This document shows, one piece after another, positions 35,594 to 43,485 of a stretch of DNA of 64,000 bases. This stretch comes from Streptococcus sanguinis (GTDB lineage Bacteria > Bacillota > Bacilli > Lactobacillales > Streptococcaceae). Both the position numbers and the translations under genes were made by a program. Under the pieces are notes generated by a model. The model was not told where the DNA came from. It worked only from the letters and a program-made list of their open reading frames with translations, and ran no database searches. Numbering within the stretch: position 1 is the stretch's first letter; every line of letters begins with the position of its first letter. The stretch is taken from positions 1,178,001 through 1,242,000 of the forward strand of contig NZ_LS483364.1 in NCBI RefSeq assembly GCF_900475275.1, given 5' to 3'.

Positions 35594-37222
35594 TTAATCT
35601 TTTTGTTTTTCTTTCAAACCTAGAAAGCCAAGAATTCCTGCCAAGGCTAGCCCGAAGAAACCAATTGTTGCTGTAGAAGTCTGGGCTTCACCAGTTTTTG
35701 GTAACGAAGGCTTATCATTTTTTTTCACCATATCTGCCATCGGATTAGAAGTGGGATGTTTCTCCTTCAGATCAGCTATACGGTGATCCATTTCCTTCAA
35801 ACCCATAGCTGTACTCATAGAATCTGTTGTAGAAGGTTTCACATTCATTTGTTCTTGTTGATATGGTTGTGCAGCCATTTCTTTTCCACGAAGCTGAATC
35901 GTTACTTGACGAGTTGCGATAAGATTAGTCAAATCTGGTTTACCATCTTTAGCACCATAGACTTTGACAGTCGCTTGGTAAGCATGAGTGCCATTGATGC
36001 GAAGTTGGTCAAGAAGGGCTTGTCCGTCTTTACCTGTAGTATTGCCGTTCAAATCCACTTCGTAGAAGTATTGACCTTTTGCCAAGCCTTCAAGCGGCAA
36101 TAGAGTAGGATTTTTAGCCGAACCATTATCTGACCAAGGAGCCTTGTCAGAAGATTTGAGTAAGAGGCGAGTCAACATACCATCTCCACCGAAAGCTTCA
36201 TACGGAATAACTTGATTAACACCTGCCAAGAATGGACCAGGAACGTTTGCCTTTTCTAAATAGCTAGCTGGAACATCAATATGGTCTTTAATATTTTTGG
36301 TGACTGAGTCTTTGACTGATTCTTTTGAAACAAGGCCATTTAAACTAACAGTTACATTTTTTGTTGCTACAAGATTGGTCGAATCTGGTTTACCATCTTT
36401 AGCACCATAGACTTTGACAGTCGCTTGGTAATCATGAGTGCCATTAATACGAAGTTGGTCAAGAAGGGCTTGCCCGTCTTTACCTGTAGTATTGCCGTTC
36501 AAATCCACTTCGTAGAAGTATTGACCTTTTGCCAAGCCTTCAAGCGGCAATAGAGCAGGATTTTTAGCCGAACCATTATCTGACCATAGGGCTTTGTCTG
36601 AGGCTTTTAACAAGAGGCGAGTCAACATGCCGTCTCCACCGAAAGCTTCATACGGAATAACTTGATTAACACCTGCTAAGAATGGACCAGGAACGTTTGC
36701 TTTTTCTAAGTAGCTGGCAGGAACGTCTACTGAGTCCTTAGTATTTTCTTCAACTCCTTTTCTAACTTCATCTGGAGTCGTTACCGATTGAGAAGTAGCC
36801 GCTTCACGATCTTGGTTTGAAACTTCAACAAGAGTTGCCTCCGGTTTAGCTTCTTCTTTTTGATTGCTAACTTCTGCCATAGTCTGTTCTTCTTTTGGTT
36901 TTACCACTTCTTCCTTAGGAGCTAGGCTAGACTTATCTAGAGAAATAGTTTCATCAACCTCTTCCTTAGGAGCTGACTGATTTGCAGATAGAGCAGAATC
37001 CATTTCTTCTTTTAAAGCTGTCTCTGGCAACTTATTCTTTTCTAATAATGACGAATCTTCTTGAAGAACTTTAGTAGGAGTTGAGGTGAGATCATCCGCA
37101 TGTACGGTATTTGGTTGACCAACTAGCAAAAAGAAACCACTGGCAACAACAACGGAAGCCACACCCACGCTTAAACGACGAATTGACCAGCGGGTATATT
37201 TTTGATTTGAATTGAATTTCAT
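35594..37222 (-). CDS. LPxTG surface protein with two SSURE repeats
   Basis: A 542-residue cell-wall protein. The YSIRK-type signal (WSIRRLSVGVASV) leads to cleavage near HADD, a Glu/Lys-rich stalk follows (about 45-160), then two ~136-residue SSURE repeats (161-296 and 311-445), a linker, and the sorting signal LPKTG (507-511) with membrane helix and basic tail. SSURE repeats bind fibronectin in pneumococcal PavB, so adhesion to host matrix is expected. The two repeats differ at only a few positions. It is monocistronic, with a SaeR-type box at its promoter. Confidence 0.9.
   Translation of the reverse strand: MKFNSNQKYTRWSIRRLSVGVASVVVASGFFLLVGQPNTVHADDLTSTPTKVLQEDSSLLEKNKLPETALKEEMDSALSANQSAPKEEVDETISLDKSSLAPKEEVVKPKEEQTMAEVSNQKEEAKPEATLVEVSNQDREAATSQSVTTPDEVRKGVEENTKDSVDVPASYLEKANVPGPFLAGVNQVIPYEAFGGDGMLTRLLLKASDKALWSDNGSAKNPALLPLEGLAKGQYFYEVDLNGNTTGKDGQALLDQLRINGTHDYQATVKVYGAKDGKPDSTNLVATKNVTVSLNGLVSKESVKDSVTKNIKDHIDVPASYLEKANVPGPFLAGVNQVIPYEAFGGDGMLTRLLLKSSDKAPWSDNGSAKNPTLLPLEGLAKGQYFYEVDLNGNTTGKDGQALLDQLRINGTHAYQATVKVYGAKDGKPDLTNLIATRQVTIQLRGKEMAAQPYQQEQMNVKPSTTDSMSTAMGLKEMDHRIADLKEKHPTSNPMADMVKKNDKPSLPKTGEAQTSTATIGFFGLALAGILGFLGLKEKQKD
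35888..36742 (-). repeat. Two near-identical ~405-bp SSURE coding repeats
   Basis: Copy 1 is 36335-36742 and copy 2 is 35888-36292, offset by 450 bases. Long stretches, such as the part encoding GPFLAGVNQVIPYEAFGG, are the same in both, which favours recombination between copies. Confidence 0.85.
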
Positions 37223-37253
37223 AAGATTCTCCTTTAGGTTTTTTTATGACTTT

Positions 37254-37295
37254 AGTATAATCTCCTAAGATTAAAAATGGTTAAGAAAAAGTTAA
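37254..37295 (-). promoter_or_regulatory. SSURE protein promoter with SaeR-type direct repeat
   Basis: The -10 is TATACT (37254-37259). The -35 position holds no consensus. Instead an exact GTTAA-N6-GTTAA direct repeat lies at 37280-37295 (plus-strand sense), overlapping the -35 zone. This is the S. aureus SaeR consensus; a SaeR-like system is encoded next door. The same DNA also forms a 10-7-10 inverted repeat (37281-37307). Confidence 0.55.
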
Positions 37296-37403
37296 AATTT
37301 TTCTTAAATCTATCTTATAAAATGATTATATTGTCATATTGATCACAAAAAAACAGCTTGAATTCCTTCGCCATAAATTCCCTACTATAATTGACAATGA
37401 GTC

Positions 37404-37430
37404 AAAAAAATCCACCACATTGTGGCGGAT
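37404..37430 (-). terminator. brnQ terminator
   Basis: ATCCGCCACA-ATGTGGTGGAT folds into a stem, followed by seven T on the minus strand, directly after the brnQ stop. Confidence 0.85.
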
Positions 37431-37438
37431 GTCATCTA

Positions 37439-38767
37439 TTAGCTTTCAATCTCGAAACGCTCACTCTTCTGCTTGTTTGGCAAAAAGAGAGAAAGCAGGA
37501 TTCCAACTAGAGCTGGCACCAACCAAGGCAGGGAAGCCTGAGCAAATGGAAGGGCATTTACCTTATCACTTACCCAAGCGATATGGAACTGCTGCCCAAG
37601 AATGCTCGCAAAGGAAATCAAAGTCACTGCTGCCACCGTCAATTGCATACCGATTTTGGACAGTGGCAAGAATTTATTGACAATGACAATCAGAACGATA
37701 ACAATGGTAATTGGATAGAGAATTTGCAAGACTGGAACAGAATATTGAATAATAGCATTGAGCCCAAGATTGGCAATCACAAACCCAATCAAAGTAAAGA
37801 CTGTTGCGTACACTTTATAAGATAGCTTAGGGAAAGTTTTATGAAAGAATTCCCCAGTCGATACAATAAGTCCTGCTGTTGTTGTGAAGCAAGTCACAGT
37901 AACCATAGCTGCAAGGAAAATCTGTGCTGTAGGTCCAAAGATAGCCTGTGTCGCCTGCGATAGGACATAAACACCTGGATTGCCTTTGGCAATAATCTCA
38001 GCTGGAACTGGGAAATGATTGCCTAGAAAAGCCAAACCGATATACATGGCGCTAAAGCCCAGCGCTACCATCAAACCAACAACCCAGATGGTTGAAATAT
38101 ATTCCTTTTTATTCTTGAAACCAAGCTGGTTAAGAGTTGTTACAGCAATTACGCTGAAAGCCACGGAAGCCAAGGCATCCAAAGTATTATAACCTTCCAA
38201 GAACCCTTGCCCAAAAGCTGACGCAGAATAAGCTTGCGAAGCCTGCTGATGTGTCGTTGTTCCGTATTTCAAAGCTCCTAGAATGACTAAGATAATAATC
38301 AAAACTGCAAAGACAGGCGTCAGAATACGTCCAATCCGATCCAAAATCTTAGATGGATTCAAAGAAATCAGATAAGCCGCCGCAAAGTAAAGTGTCGTGA
38401 AAACAATCAATCCGATACCTGTCATATTTTTAGACAGCATAGGAGAGATACCAACTTCATAGGCCACCGTCGCAGTCCGTGGGATAGCAAAAAAGGGTCC
38501 GATTGACAGATACAAGGCTACAAGATAGACAATAGCGAACCAAGGCGCAATCTTCTGAGAAATCTCGTGGATATAGCCCTTAGGATTGAGAGTTCCGATA
38601 ATCAAAGTCAGCACAGCAAGCCCAACCCCAGACAGGACAAATCCTGCAATAGCTGACCAAAAATGCTGGCCAGATAATGTTCCAAGTGAAGGCGGGAAAA
38701 TCAAGTTTCCGGCACCGAAAAATATTCCAAATAAGAGCAAGCCTGTCAAAGCACCTTTTTTAATCAC
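37439..38767 (-). CDS. brnQ: Branched-chain amino acid transporter (LIVCS family)
   Basis: A 442-residue permease with about 12 membrane helices that imports Leu, Ile and Val with Na+ or H+. The N-terminal motif FGAGNLIFPPSLG is typical of BrnQ. The start is GTG 38767, with AAAGGAG 6 bases upstream. It is monocistronic, with its own promoter and terminator. Confidence 0.93.
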   Translation of the reverse strand: MIKKGALTGLLLFGIFFGAGNLIFPPSLGTLSGQHFWSAIAGFVLSGVGLAVLTLIIGTLNPKGYIHEISQKIAPWFAIVYLVALYLSIGPFFAIPRTATVAYEVGISPMLSKNMTGIGLIVFTTLYFAAAYLISLNPSKILDRIGRILTPVFAVLIIILVILGALKYGTTTHQQASQAYSASAFGQGFLEGYNTLDALASVAFSVIAVTTLNQLGFKNKKEYISTIWVVGLMVALGFSAMYIGLAFLGNHFPVPAEIIAKGNPGVYVLSQATQAIFGPTAQIFLAAMVTVTCFTTTAGLIVSTGEFFHKTFPKLSYKVYATVFTLIGFVIANLGLNAIIQYSVPVLQILYPITIVIVLIVIVNKFLPLSKIGMQLTVAAVTLISFASILGQQFHIAWVSDKVNALPFAQASLPWLVPALVGILLSLFLPNKQKSERFEIES

Positions 38768-38800
38768 GGGAATCTCCTTTAAATTTTTTCATGCTTTATC

Positions 38801-38829
38801 ATTATATACGGAAATAGCCCGCTCCGCAA
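38801..38829 (-). promoter_or_regulatory. brnQ promoter
   Basis: TTGCGG (38824-38829) and TATAAT (38801-38806), 17 bases apart, about 34 bases before the GTG. Confidence 0.7.
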
Positions 38830-39105
38830 GGCTTTTAACTTTTCACGGTAAGTTGGTTTAAAAAACGAAATAAATCGAAATATTTTTGAAGATTTTTAGC
38901 AAATTCCTGACTTATCCACAGATTTAAGGCTTATTTTAAAGTAAGATAAATAAATTTGTTTTAAATCGCATAATTTACCAACCTCTCTTTATTTTTTTTG
39001 ATGGTTCACTTTCTTTAAACAGATATACTCAACTATTGCTGAATGCGAGAAAAATACAATATTGTCCTTCCTGATCCAAAACAAAATAAAAGAGATTTTT
39101 CATAG
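38830..39105. other. A/T-rich intergenic stretch upstream of brnQ
   Basis: Part of a 400-base gap between brnQ and the acetyltransferase. Besides the brnQ promoter and the terminator on its far side I see only an 11-codon frame on the minus strand (38936-38971, MRFKTNLFILL) with AGAGAGG upstream. No RNA gene or mobile element is recognisable. Confidence 0.4.
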
Positions 39106-39139
39106 TAAAAAGGTTGAGATAGGAAGTCTCAACCTTTTA
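39106..39139. terminator. Strong hairpin after the acetyltransferase gene
   Basis: AAAAGGTTGAGA-TAGGAAG-TCTCAACCTTTT gives a 12-bp perfect stem with T runs on both strands. Confidence 0.9.
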
Positions 39140-39167
39140 AAAATGGCTATAAATCATTTAGCATTCT

Positions 39168-39722
39168 TTACACATCGCTAAATCTTCGGTACTTAATTTC
39201 GAATTCAAAGAAGTTCTTCTCTTGTAGCATATGGAAAATATCTCGATAAGCCTCCTCATCAAAATGATGTCCTAAATACAGGATTTCAAAGCTTAATCCT
39301 TCATATTCCAGAAAGGCATTAGTCGTTTGGAAGCCATTACGCTTATAGAAGTCCATACGCGCTTGACGTTGCTCTAGATTGTCACATTCTTCATCGACAC
39401 GTTCCACCTCTAGAACCATGGTTTTTTGATAAAACTCTGTCAGCTTATGAATAATCTCTCCCCCATAGCCATGGCTGCGAAGGTGCGGCATAATCGCAAA
39501 GAAGCTGACATAGAACATTTTTTCGTTATAAACTGCAAAAGCAAAACCAACAAATTCGTCCTCATTGTAGAAGGCAAAGAAATGAGACCGTTCATCATTG
39601 GTATAGCGGAGAAATTCGCTGATAGGTACCCTTTCCTCTATAGGAAAAGCCTCGCGGTTTAAAGCCTCAACCTTATCCAAATCGGGAAATTCTGCTGTAA
39701 TAATTTGACTAGTTAAAGACAT
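39168..39722 (-). CDS. GNAT-family N-acetyltransferase
   Basis: A 184-residue protein with the GNAT acetyl-CoA fold: FVGFAFAVYNEKMFYVSFFA strands followed by the motif A-like LRSHGYGGEIIHKL, and a C-terminal YKRNGFQTTNAF motif. The substrate cannot be told. It lies 55 bases downstream of the ABC transporter operon and ends at a strong terminator, so it may be the last gene of that transcript. Confidence 0.8.
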   Translation of the reverse strand: MSLTSQIITAEFPDLDKVEALNREAFPIEERVPISEFLRYTNDERSHFFAFYNEDEFVGFAFAVYNEKMFYVSFFAIMPHLRSHGYGGEIIHKLTEFYQKTMVLEVERVDEECDNLEQRQARMDFYKRNGFQTTNAFLEYEGLSFEILYLGHHFDEEAYRDIFHMLQEKNFFEFEIKYRRFSDV

Positions 39723-39777
39723 TGCTACCTCACTTTGCTTATATTCTAGCAGTTGTCAAAAAATATAGCAAGCATTA

Positions 39778-41556
39778 TCAGGCTTCTTCTGCTTTTTTAG
39801 AAAATTGGCTCTGATAAAGGTCATAATAAAATCCTTTATCAGCCAATAGGCTCTCATGATTGCCTTGTTCGATAATCTGACCATCCTTGAGCACCAAAAT
39901 CTTATCCGCTTCCTGAATGGTCGATAGTCGGTGAGCAATGACAAAACTAGTCCTGCCCTGCATGAGTGTTTTCATAGCCTTCTGAATCAAGAGCTCCAGC
40001 CGTGTATCGACAGATGAGGTCGCTTCATCCAAAATCAGAATCTTAGGATTGGCCAAAAGAGCCCTCGCAATCGTAAGTAACTGCTTCTGCCCCAGCGAGA
40101 TATTGCTGGATTCTTGATTCATTTCCATATTGTAGCCGCCTGGTAGGGTTCGGATAAAGCGGTCCACATTAGCTGCCTTGGCCGCTTCTACAATTTCTTC
40201 ATCAGTGGCTTGCAGATTGCCAAAGCGAAGATTTTCCTTGATGGTGCCTTCATAAAGCCAGACATCCTGTAGCACCATACCGAACTGTTTACGGTAATCC
40301 TGACGGGACAGATGTCGTATGTCATGCCCATCAACTGTAATCGCACCTCTAGTTACATCGTAGAAACGCATGAGCAAGTTAATCAGCGTGGTTTTACCAG
40401 CACCAGTCGGACCTACAATAGCCACCATTTCTCCAGGTTTGACTTCCAGATTGAAATTCCGAATGAGCGGCTTGTCTGCTACATACTGGAAGTTCACATC
40501 CTTGAAGCTAACCTGACCTGTCAGATCTTGATCCAGCTTTTCTGTCTCATCATTGACTTCGTCTGCTTCATCCAGCACTTGGAAAATTCGGTCCAAAGAA
40601 GACTTGGCACTCTGCAGCTGACCAGCCAGCTGAGTCAGGTTTTGAATGGGCTGGTTAATCTGCCAGACATACTGAACAAATGCCTGCATATTCCCGACTG
40701 TCAAGCGCCCAGCAATAACCTGAAGACCGCCCAGCAGAGCCAGCAAGAGATAGGTCAGATCTGAAATAACATTCAAAACAGGCATCATCAAACCAGAGAT
40801 AAAGCTGGCTTTAAAACCTACTTTCTGCAGTTTTTGCGTAATTTGTCGAAAATCCTCCTGCGAACTTTCTTCTCTGACATAGAGCTTCAAGATATTAAAA
40901 CCAGTCAAATTCTCCTGAACAAAGCCATTCATAGCTCCCAGTGCATCTGCCTGCTGTTTAAAGTACGGCTGGGATTTCTTCACGATAAAGCGAGCACTAA
41001 GGTAGGTAATTGGAATCGAAACTACCACAATGATACCTAACTGCAGATTAAGCACCAATACCATGAAGATGACCAAGATTAGAGTAAAGACTGCGTTGAT
41101 AACCTGCAGAAAGGACTGCTGCAAGGCATTGGAAACAGCTTCGACATCGCTGGTAAAACGCCCCAGCAAGTCACCAAACTGGTGCTTATCAAAGTAAGAA
41201 ACGGGAATACGATTAATCTTATGACTAAGTTCATCTCGCAAGTCACGAATGGTAGCCTGCACTGCATTGGTCATAAAGTAATTAGAATAGTAAGAACCGA
41301 TTTCATAAAAAATCGCCCGCACAAAATACAAGACCATAACCCAGCCAACATAGGACACATTAATCTGGGCACCAGCCACACCTTTAGCCATATCCAGTAA
41401 ATTATTTGTCAGTTCAGTAATGGCTAGACCTAAGACAAAGGGCTCGACGACACTCATAACGACGCTGAGGTTTTTGAGGAAAATCGCAAAGGCGACTGCA
41501 AATTTATAAACTTTTAGGTAGCTCCATAAACGAGCAAAAGTAGATGTGTTTTTCAT
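39778..41556 (-). CDS. ABC exporter half-transporter, catalytic-site subunit
   Basis: A 592-residue type IV exporter subunit: six membrane helices (about 1-320), then an ATPase domain. Walker A is GPTGAGKTT and Walker B ILILDEATS has the catalytic Glu. The signature is degenerate (ISLGQ in place of LSGGQ). Paired with the subunit encoded just upstream it should form a heterodimer with one working and one degenerate ATP site, like PatAB or TM287/288. The substrate is unknown; drugs or peptides are usual. Confidence 0.88.
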   Translation of the reverse strand: MKNTSTFARLWSYLKVYKFAVAFAIFLKNLSVVMSVVEPFVLGLAITELTNNLLDMAKGVAGAQINVSYVGWVMVLYFVRAIFYEIGSYYSNYFMTNAVQATIRDLRDELSHKINRIPVSYFDKHQFGDLLGRFTSDVEAVSNALQQSFLQVINAVFTLILVIFMVLVLNLQLGIIVVVSIPITYLSARFIVKKSQPYFKQQADALGAMNGFVQENLTGFNILKLYVREESSQEDFRQITQKLQKVGFKASFISGLMMPVLNVISDLTYLLLALLGGLQVIAGRLTVGNMQAFVQYVWQINQPIQNLTQLAGQLQSAKSSLDRIFQVLDEADEVNDETEKLDQDLTGQVSFKDVNFQYVADKPLIRNFNLEVKPGEMVAIVGPTGAGKTTLINLLMRFYDVTRGAITVDGHDIRHLSRQDYRKQFGMVLQDVWLYEGTIKENLRFGNLQATDEEIVEAAKAANVDRFIRTLPGGYNMEMNQESSNISLGQKQLLTIARALLANPKILILDEATSSVDTRLELLIQKAMKTLMQGRTSFVIAHRLSTIQEADKILVLKDGQIIEQGNHESLLADKGFYYDLYQSQFSKKAEEA

Positions 41557-41569
41557 ATCAGTCTCCTTT

Positions 41570-43306
41570 CTATTTCTCTGTCCAAGCTTGATTTTTCAGC
41601 TGCGAATCCGCAATCTCACGATAGATATCATTGGTTTCCATCAGCTCTTCATGCTTCCCGCGTCCAACGATTTCACCCTGATCCAGAACAATAATTTGGT
41701 CAGCATCCATGATGGTTCCCACCCGCTGGGCTACAATCAGCACCGTTGCCTGACCTGTCACTTCCTTGAGGCGACGACGAAGCACCGCATCTGTCTTATA
41801 ATCCAGAGCAGAAAAAGAGTCATCAAAGATATAAATATCCGGCTTTTTGACCACCGCGCGAGCGATAGAGAGCCGCTGCTTCTGCCCTCCGGATAGATTG
41901 CTGCCTCCCTCGGCCAGATGAGTCTCAAAACGCTCTTCCCGACTCTCGATGAAGTCCTTGGCTTGAGCCACCTCAGCTGCCTGACTCAGCTCTTCTTGGC
42001 TGGCTTCTTCCTTTCCATAGCGCAGGTTTGCTGCGATAGTTCCGGTAAATAGCAGAGCCTTCTGCGGAATAAAGCCAATCTTCTGACGCAAAGCTTTCAG
42101 ATTGTACTCACGGACGTCCACACCGTCCACTAAAATCTTACCTAGTGTTACATCGTAAAAGCGCGGAATCAGCTGCACCAGTGTAGACTTACCAGAACCA
42201 GTTGAACCGATAAAGGCAATAGTCTCACCCGGTTTAGCCTTGAAGGAAATATTATGCAGTACAGGACTCTCCGTCTCACCTGGATAAGCGAAGGTTACAT
42301 TGTCAAACTCCAGATAACCCTGCGTATCTGTCTCGGTTACACCATCTTCATTAGGATTGATGGAAATGGGCATGTCCATGACTTCCTTGAGCCGCTGGCT
42401 CGATACCGCTGTCCGAGGATACATAGTAAAGAGATTGGCCAAGAAGAGGAAGGACAGCAGGGCGTGAAAGCTGTATTCGATAAAGGCAACAAGATTTCCG
42501 ATTTCAAGACTTCCATCCCGCAAAGGATCTAGGGCAAACCAGACAATGGCCACAATCATCGCAATAATAATCTGCACAAAGAGTGGCTCTGTCAGACCGG
42601 TCAGCTTAAAGAGCTTATTGGAGTTTTGCGCATAGACCTCATTTTCATCAGAAAAACGCTTCTCTTGAAATTCTTCTCTTGCAAAAGCTCGAATAACGCG
42701 TAGACCAGTCAGATTTTCCCTTACATACTGATTAATCTTATCAAGAGTCTTCTGCTGCTTTTCAGACAAGGGCTTGGTTTTAACCGCTACATAAATGACC
42801 ACGACAGCCAAGAAAGGCACTGAAACAGCTACAATCCAGGCCAGAGACGGACTGGTCAGAAAAATCATGAGAATACTGGACAGCATCATCATGGGAGTAA
42901 TGACACCCATTTTCAGAGTTTGCTCTGCAAACTGCATAAGAACAAAAGCATCCGAGGTCAAGCGCGTGACTAAAGAGGATACACCGATTTGCTCATACTC
43001 ATGATGAGAATACTCTTGCAGCTTAGCATAGAGATCATTGCGCATGTCCTGCACCATGGTCGTCGTTAGCTTCCCAGCCGCATAAGCCAAAACAATTCGC
43101 CCCAGCACTCCTAAGATAATAACGCCAAACATCACCCAAGCCCAGAAAAAGAGCCGATCTGTCTGCTTAGGATTGATTCCCTCATCAATCATCCGAGCCA
43201 GTACCGTTGGCAACCCTAGATTGACAATCACAAAAAAGATTGCCGCAACAAAGTCCAAGACCAGCCACTTAGGATATCTCTTCAAATAAGACCAAATGTA
43301 TAACAT
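41570..43306 (-). CDS. ABC exporter half-transporter, degenerate-site subunit
   Basis: A 578-residue partner with six membrane helices and an ATPase domain. Walker A is GSTGSGKST and the signature LSGGQ is intact, but Walker B ends in FDD (IYIFDDSFSALD) where the catalytic residue is normally Glu. The consensus site is thus built from this signature and the partner's Walker B. The AAGGAGG ribosome site is strong. It is the first gene of the operon; the partner starts 14 bases downstream. Confidence 0.88.
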   Translation of the reverse strand: MLYIWSYLKRYPKWLVLDFVAAIFFVIVNLGLPTVLARMIDEGINPKQTDRLFFWAWVMFGVIILGVLGRIVLAYAAGKLTTTMVQDMRNDLYAKLQEYSHHEYEQIGVSSLVTRLTSDAFVLMQFAEQTLKMGVITPMMMLSSILMIFLTSPSLAWIVAVSVPFLAVVVIYVAVKTKPLSEKQQKTLDKINQYVRENLTGLRVIRAFAREEFQEKRFSDENEVYAQNSNKLFKLTGLTEPLFVQIIIAMIVAIVWFALDPLRDGSLEIGNLVAFIEYSFHALLSFLFLANLFTMYPRTAVSSQRLKEVMDMPISINPNEDGVTETDTQGYLEFDNVTFAYPGETESPVLHNISFKAKPGETIAFIGSTGSGKSTLVQLIPRFYDVTLGKILVDGVDVREYNLKALRQKIGFIPQKALLFTGTIAANLRYGKEEASQEELSQAAEVAQAKDFIESREERFETHLAEGGSNLSGGQKQRLSIARAVVKKPDIYIFDDSFSALDYKTDAVLRRRLKEVTGQATVLIVAQRVGTIMDADQIIVLDQGEIVGRGKHEELMETNDIYREIADSQLKNQAWTEK

Positions 43307-43373
43307 AAGTCCTCCTTCACTATCTATTCAAAAATAACTCACTCTAAAGCACCCTAGTGCTTTCTAAACACAG

Positions 43374-43400
43374 AAAAGAGCGCGCAAATGCACGCTTTAA
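43374..43400 (-). terminator. Likely terminator after iga
   Basis: AGCGTGC-ATTT-GCGCGCT followed by CTTTTC on the minus strand, about 85 bases after the iga stop. A second hairpin AAAGCAC-TAGG-GTGCTTT lies at about 43345-43363. Confidence 0.5.
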
Positions 43401-43485
43401 TACAAATATTATAACAAAAATATGAAGTAGGGTAAAGGTCATTTCAGACTTGGAACTTTGCAGACTATTTGACAGTTCAAACCAA

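Noticed and set aside
38870..38900. CodY box upstream of brnQ
   Set aside because: The best matches to AATTTTCWGAAAATT have about four mismatches in A/T-rich DNA, so chance is likely.
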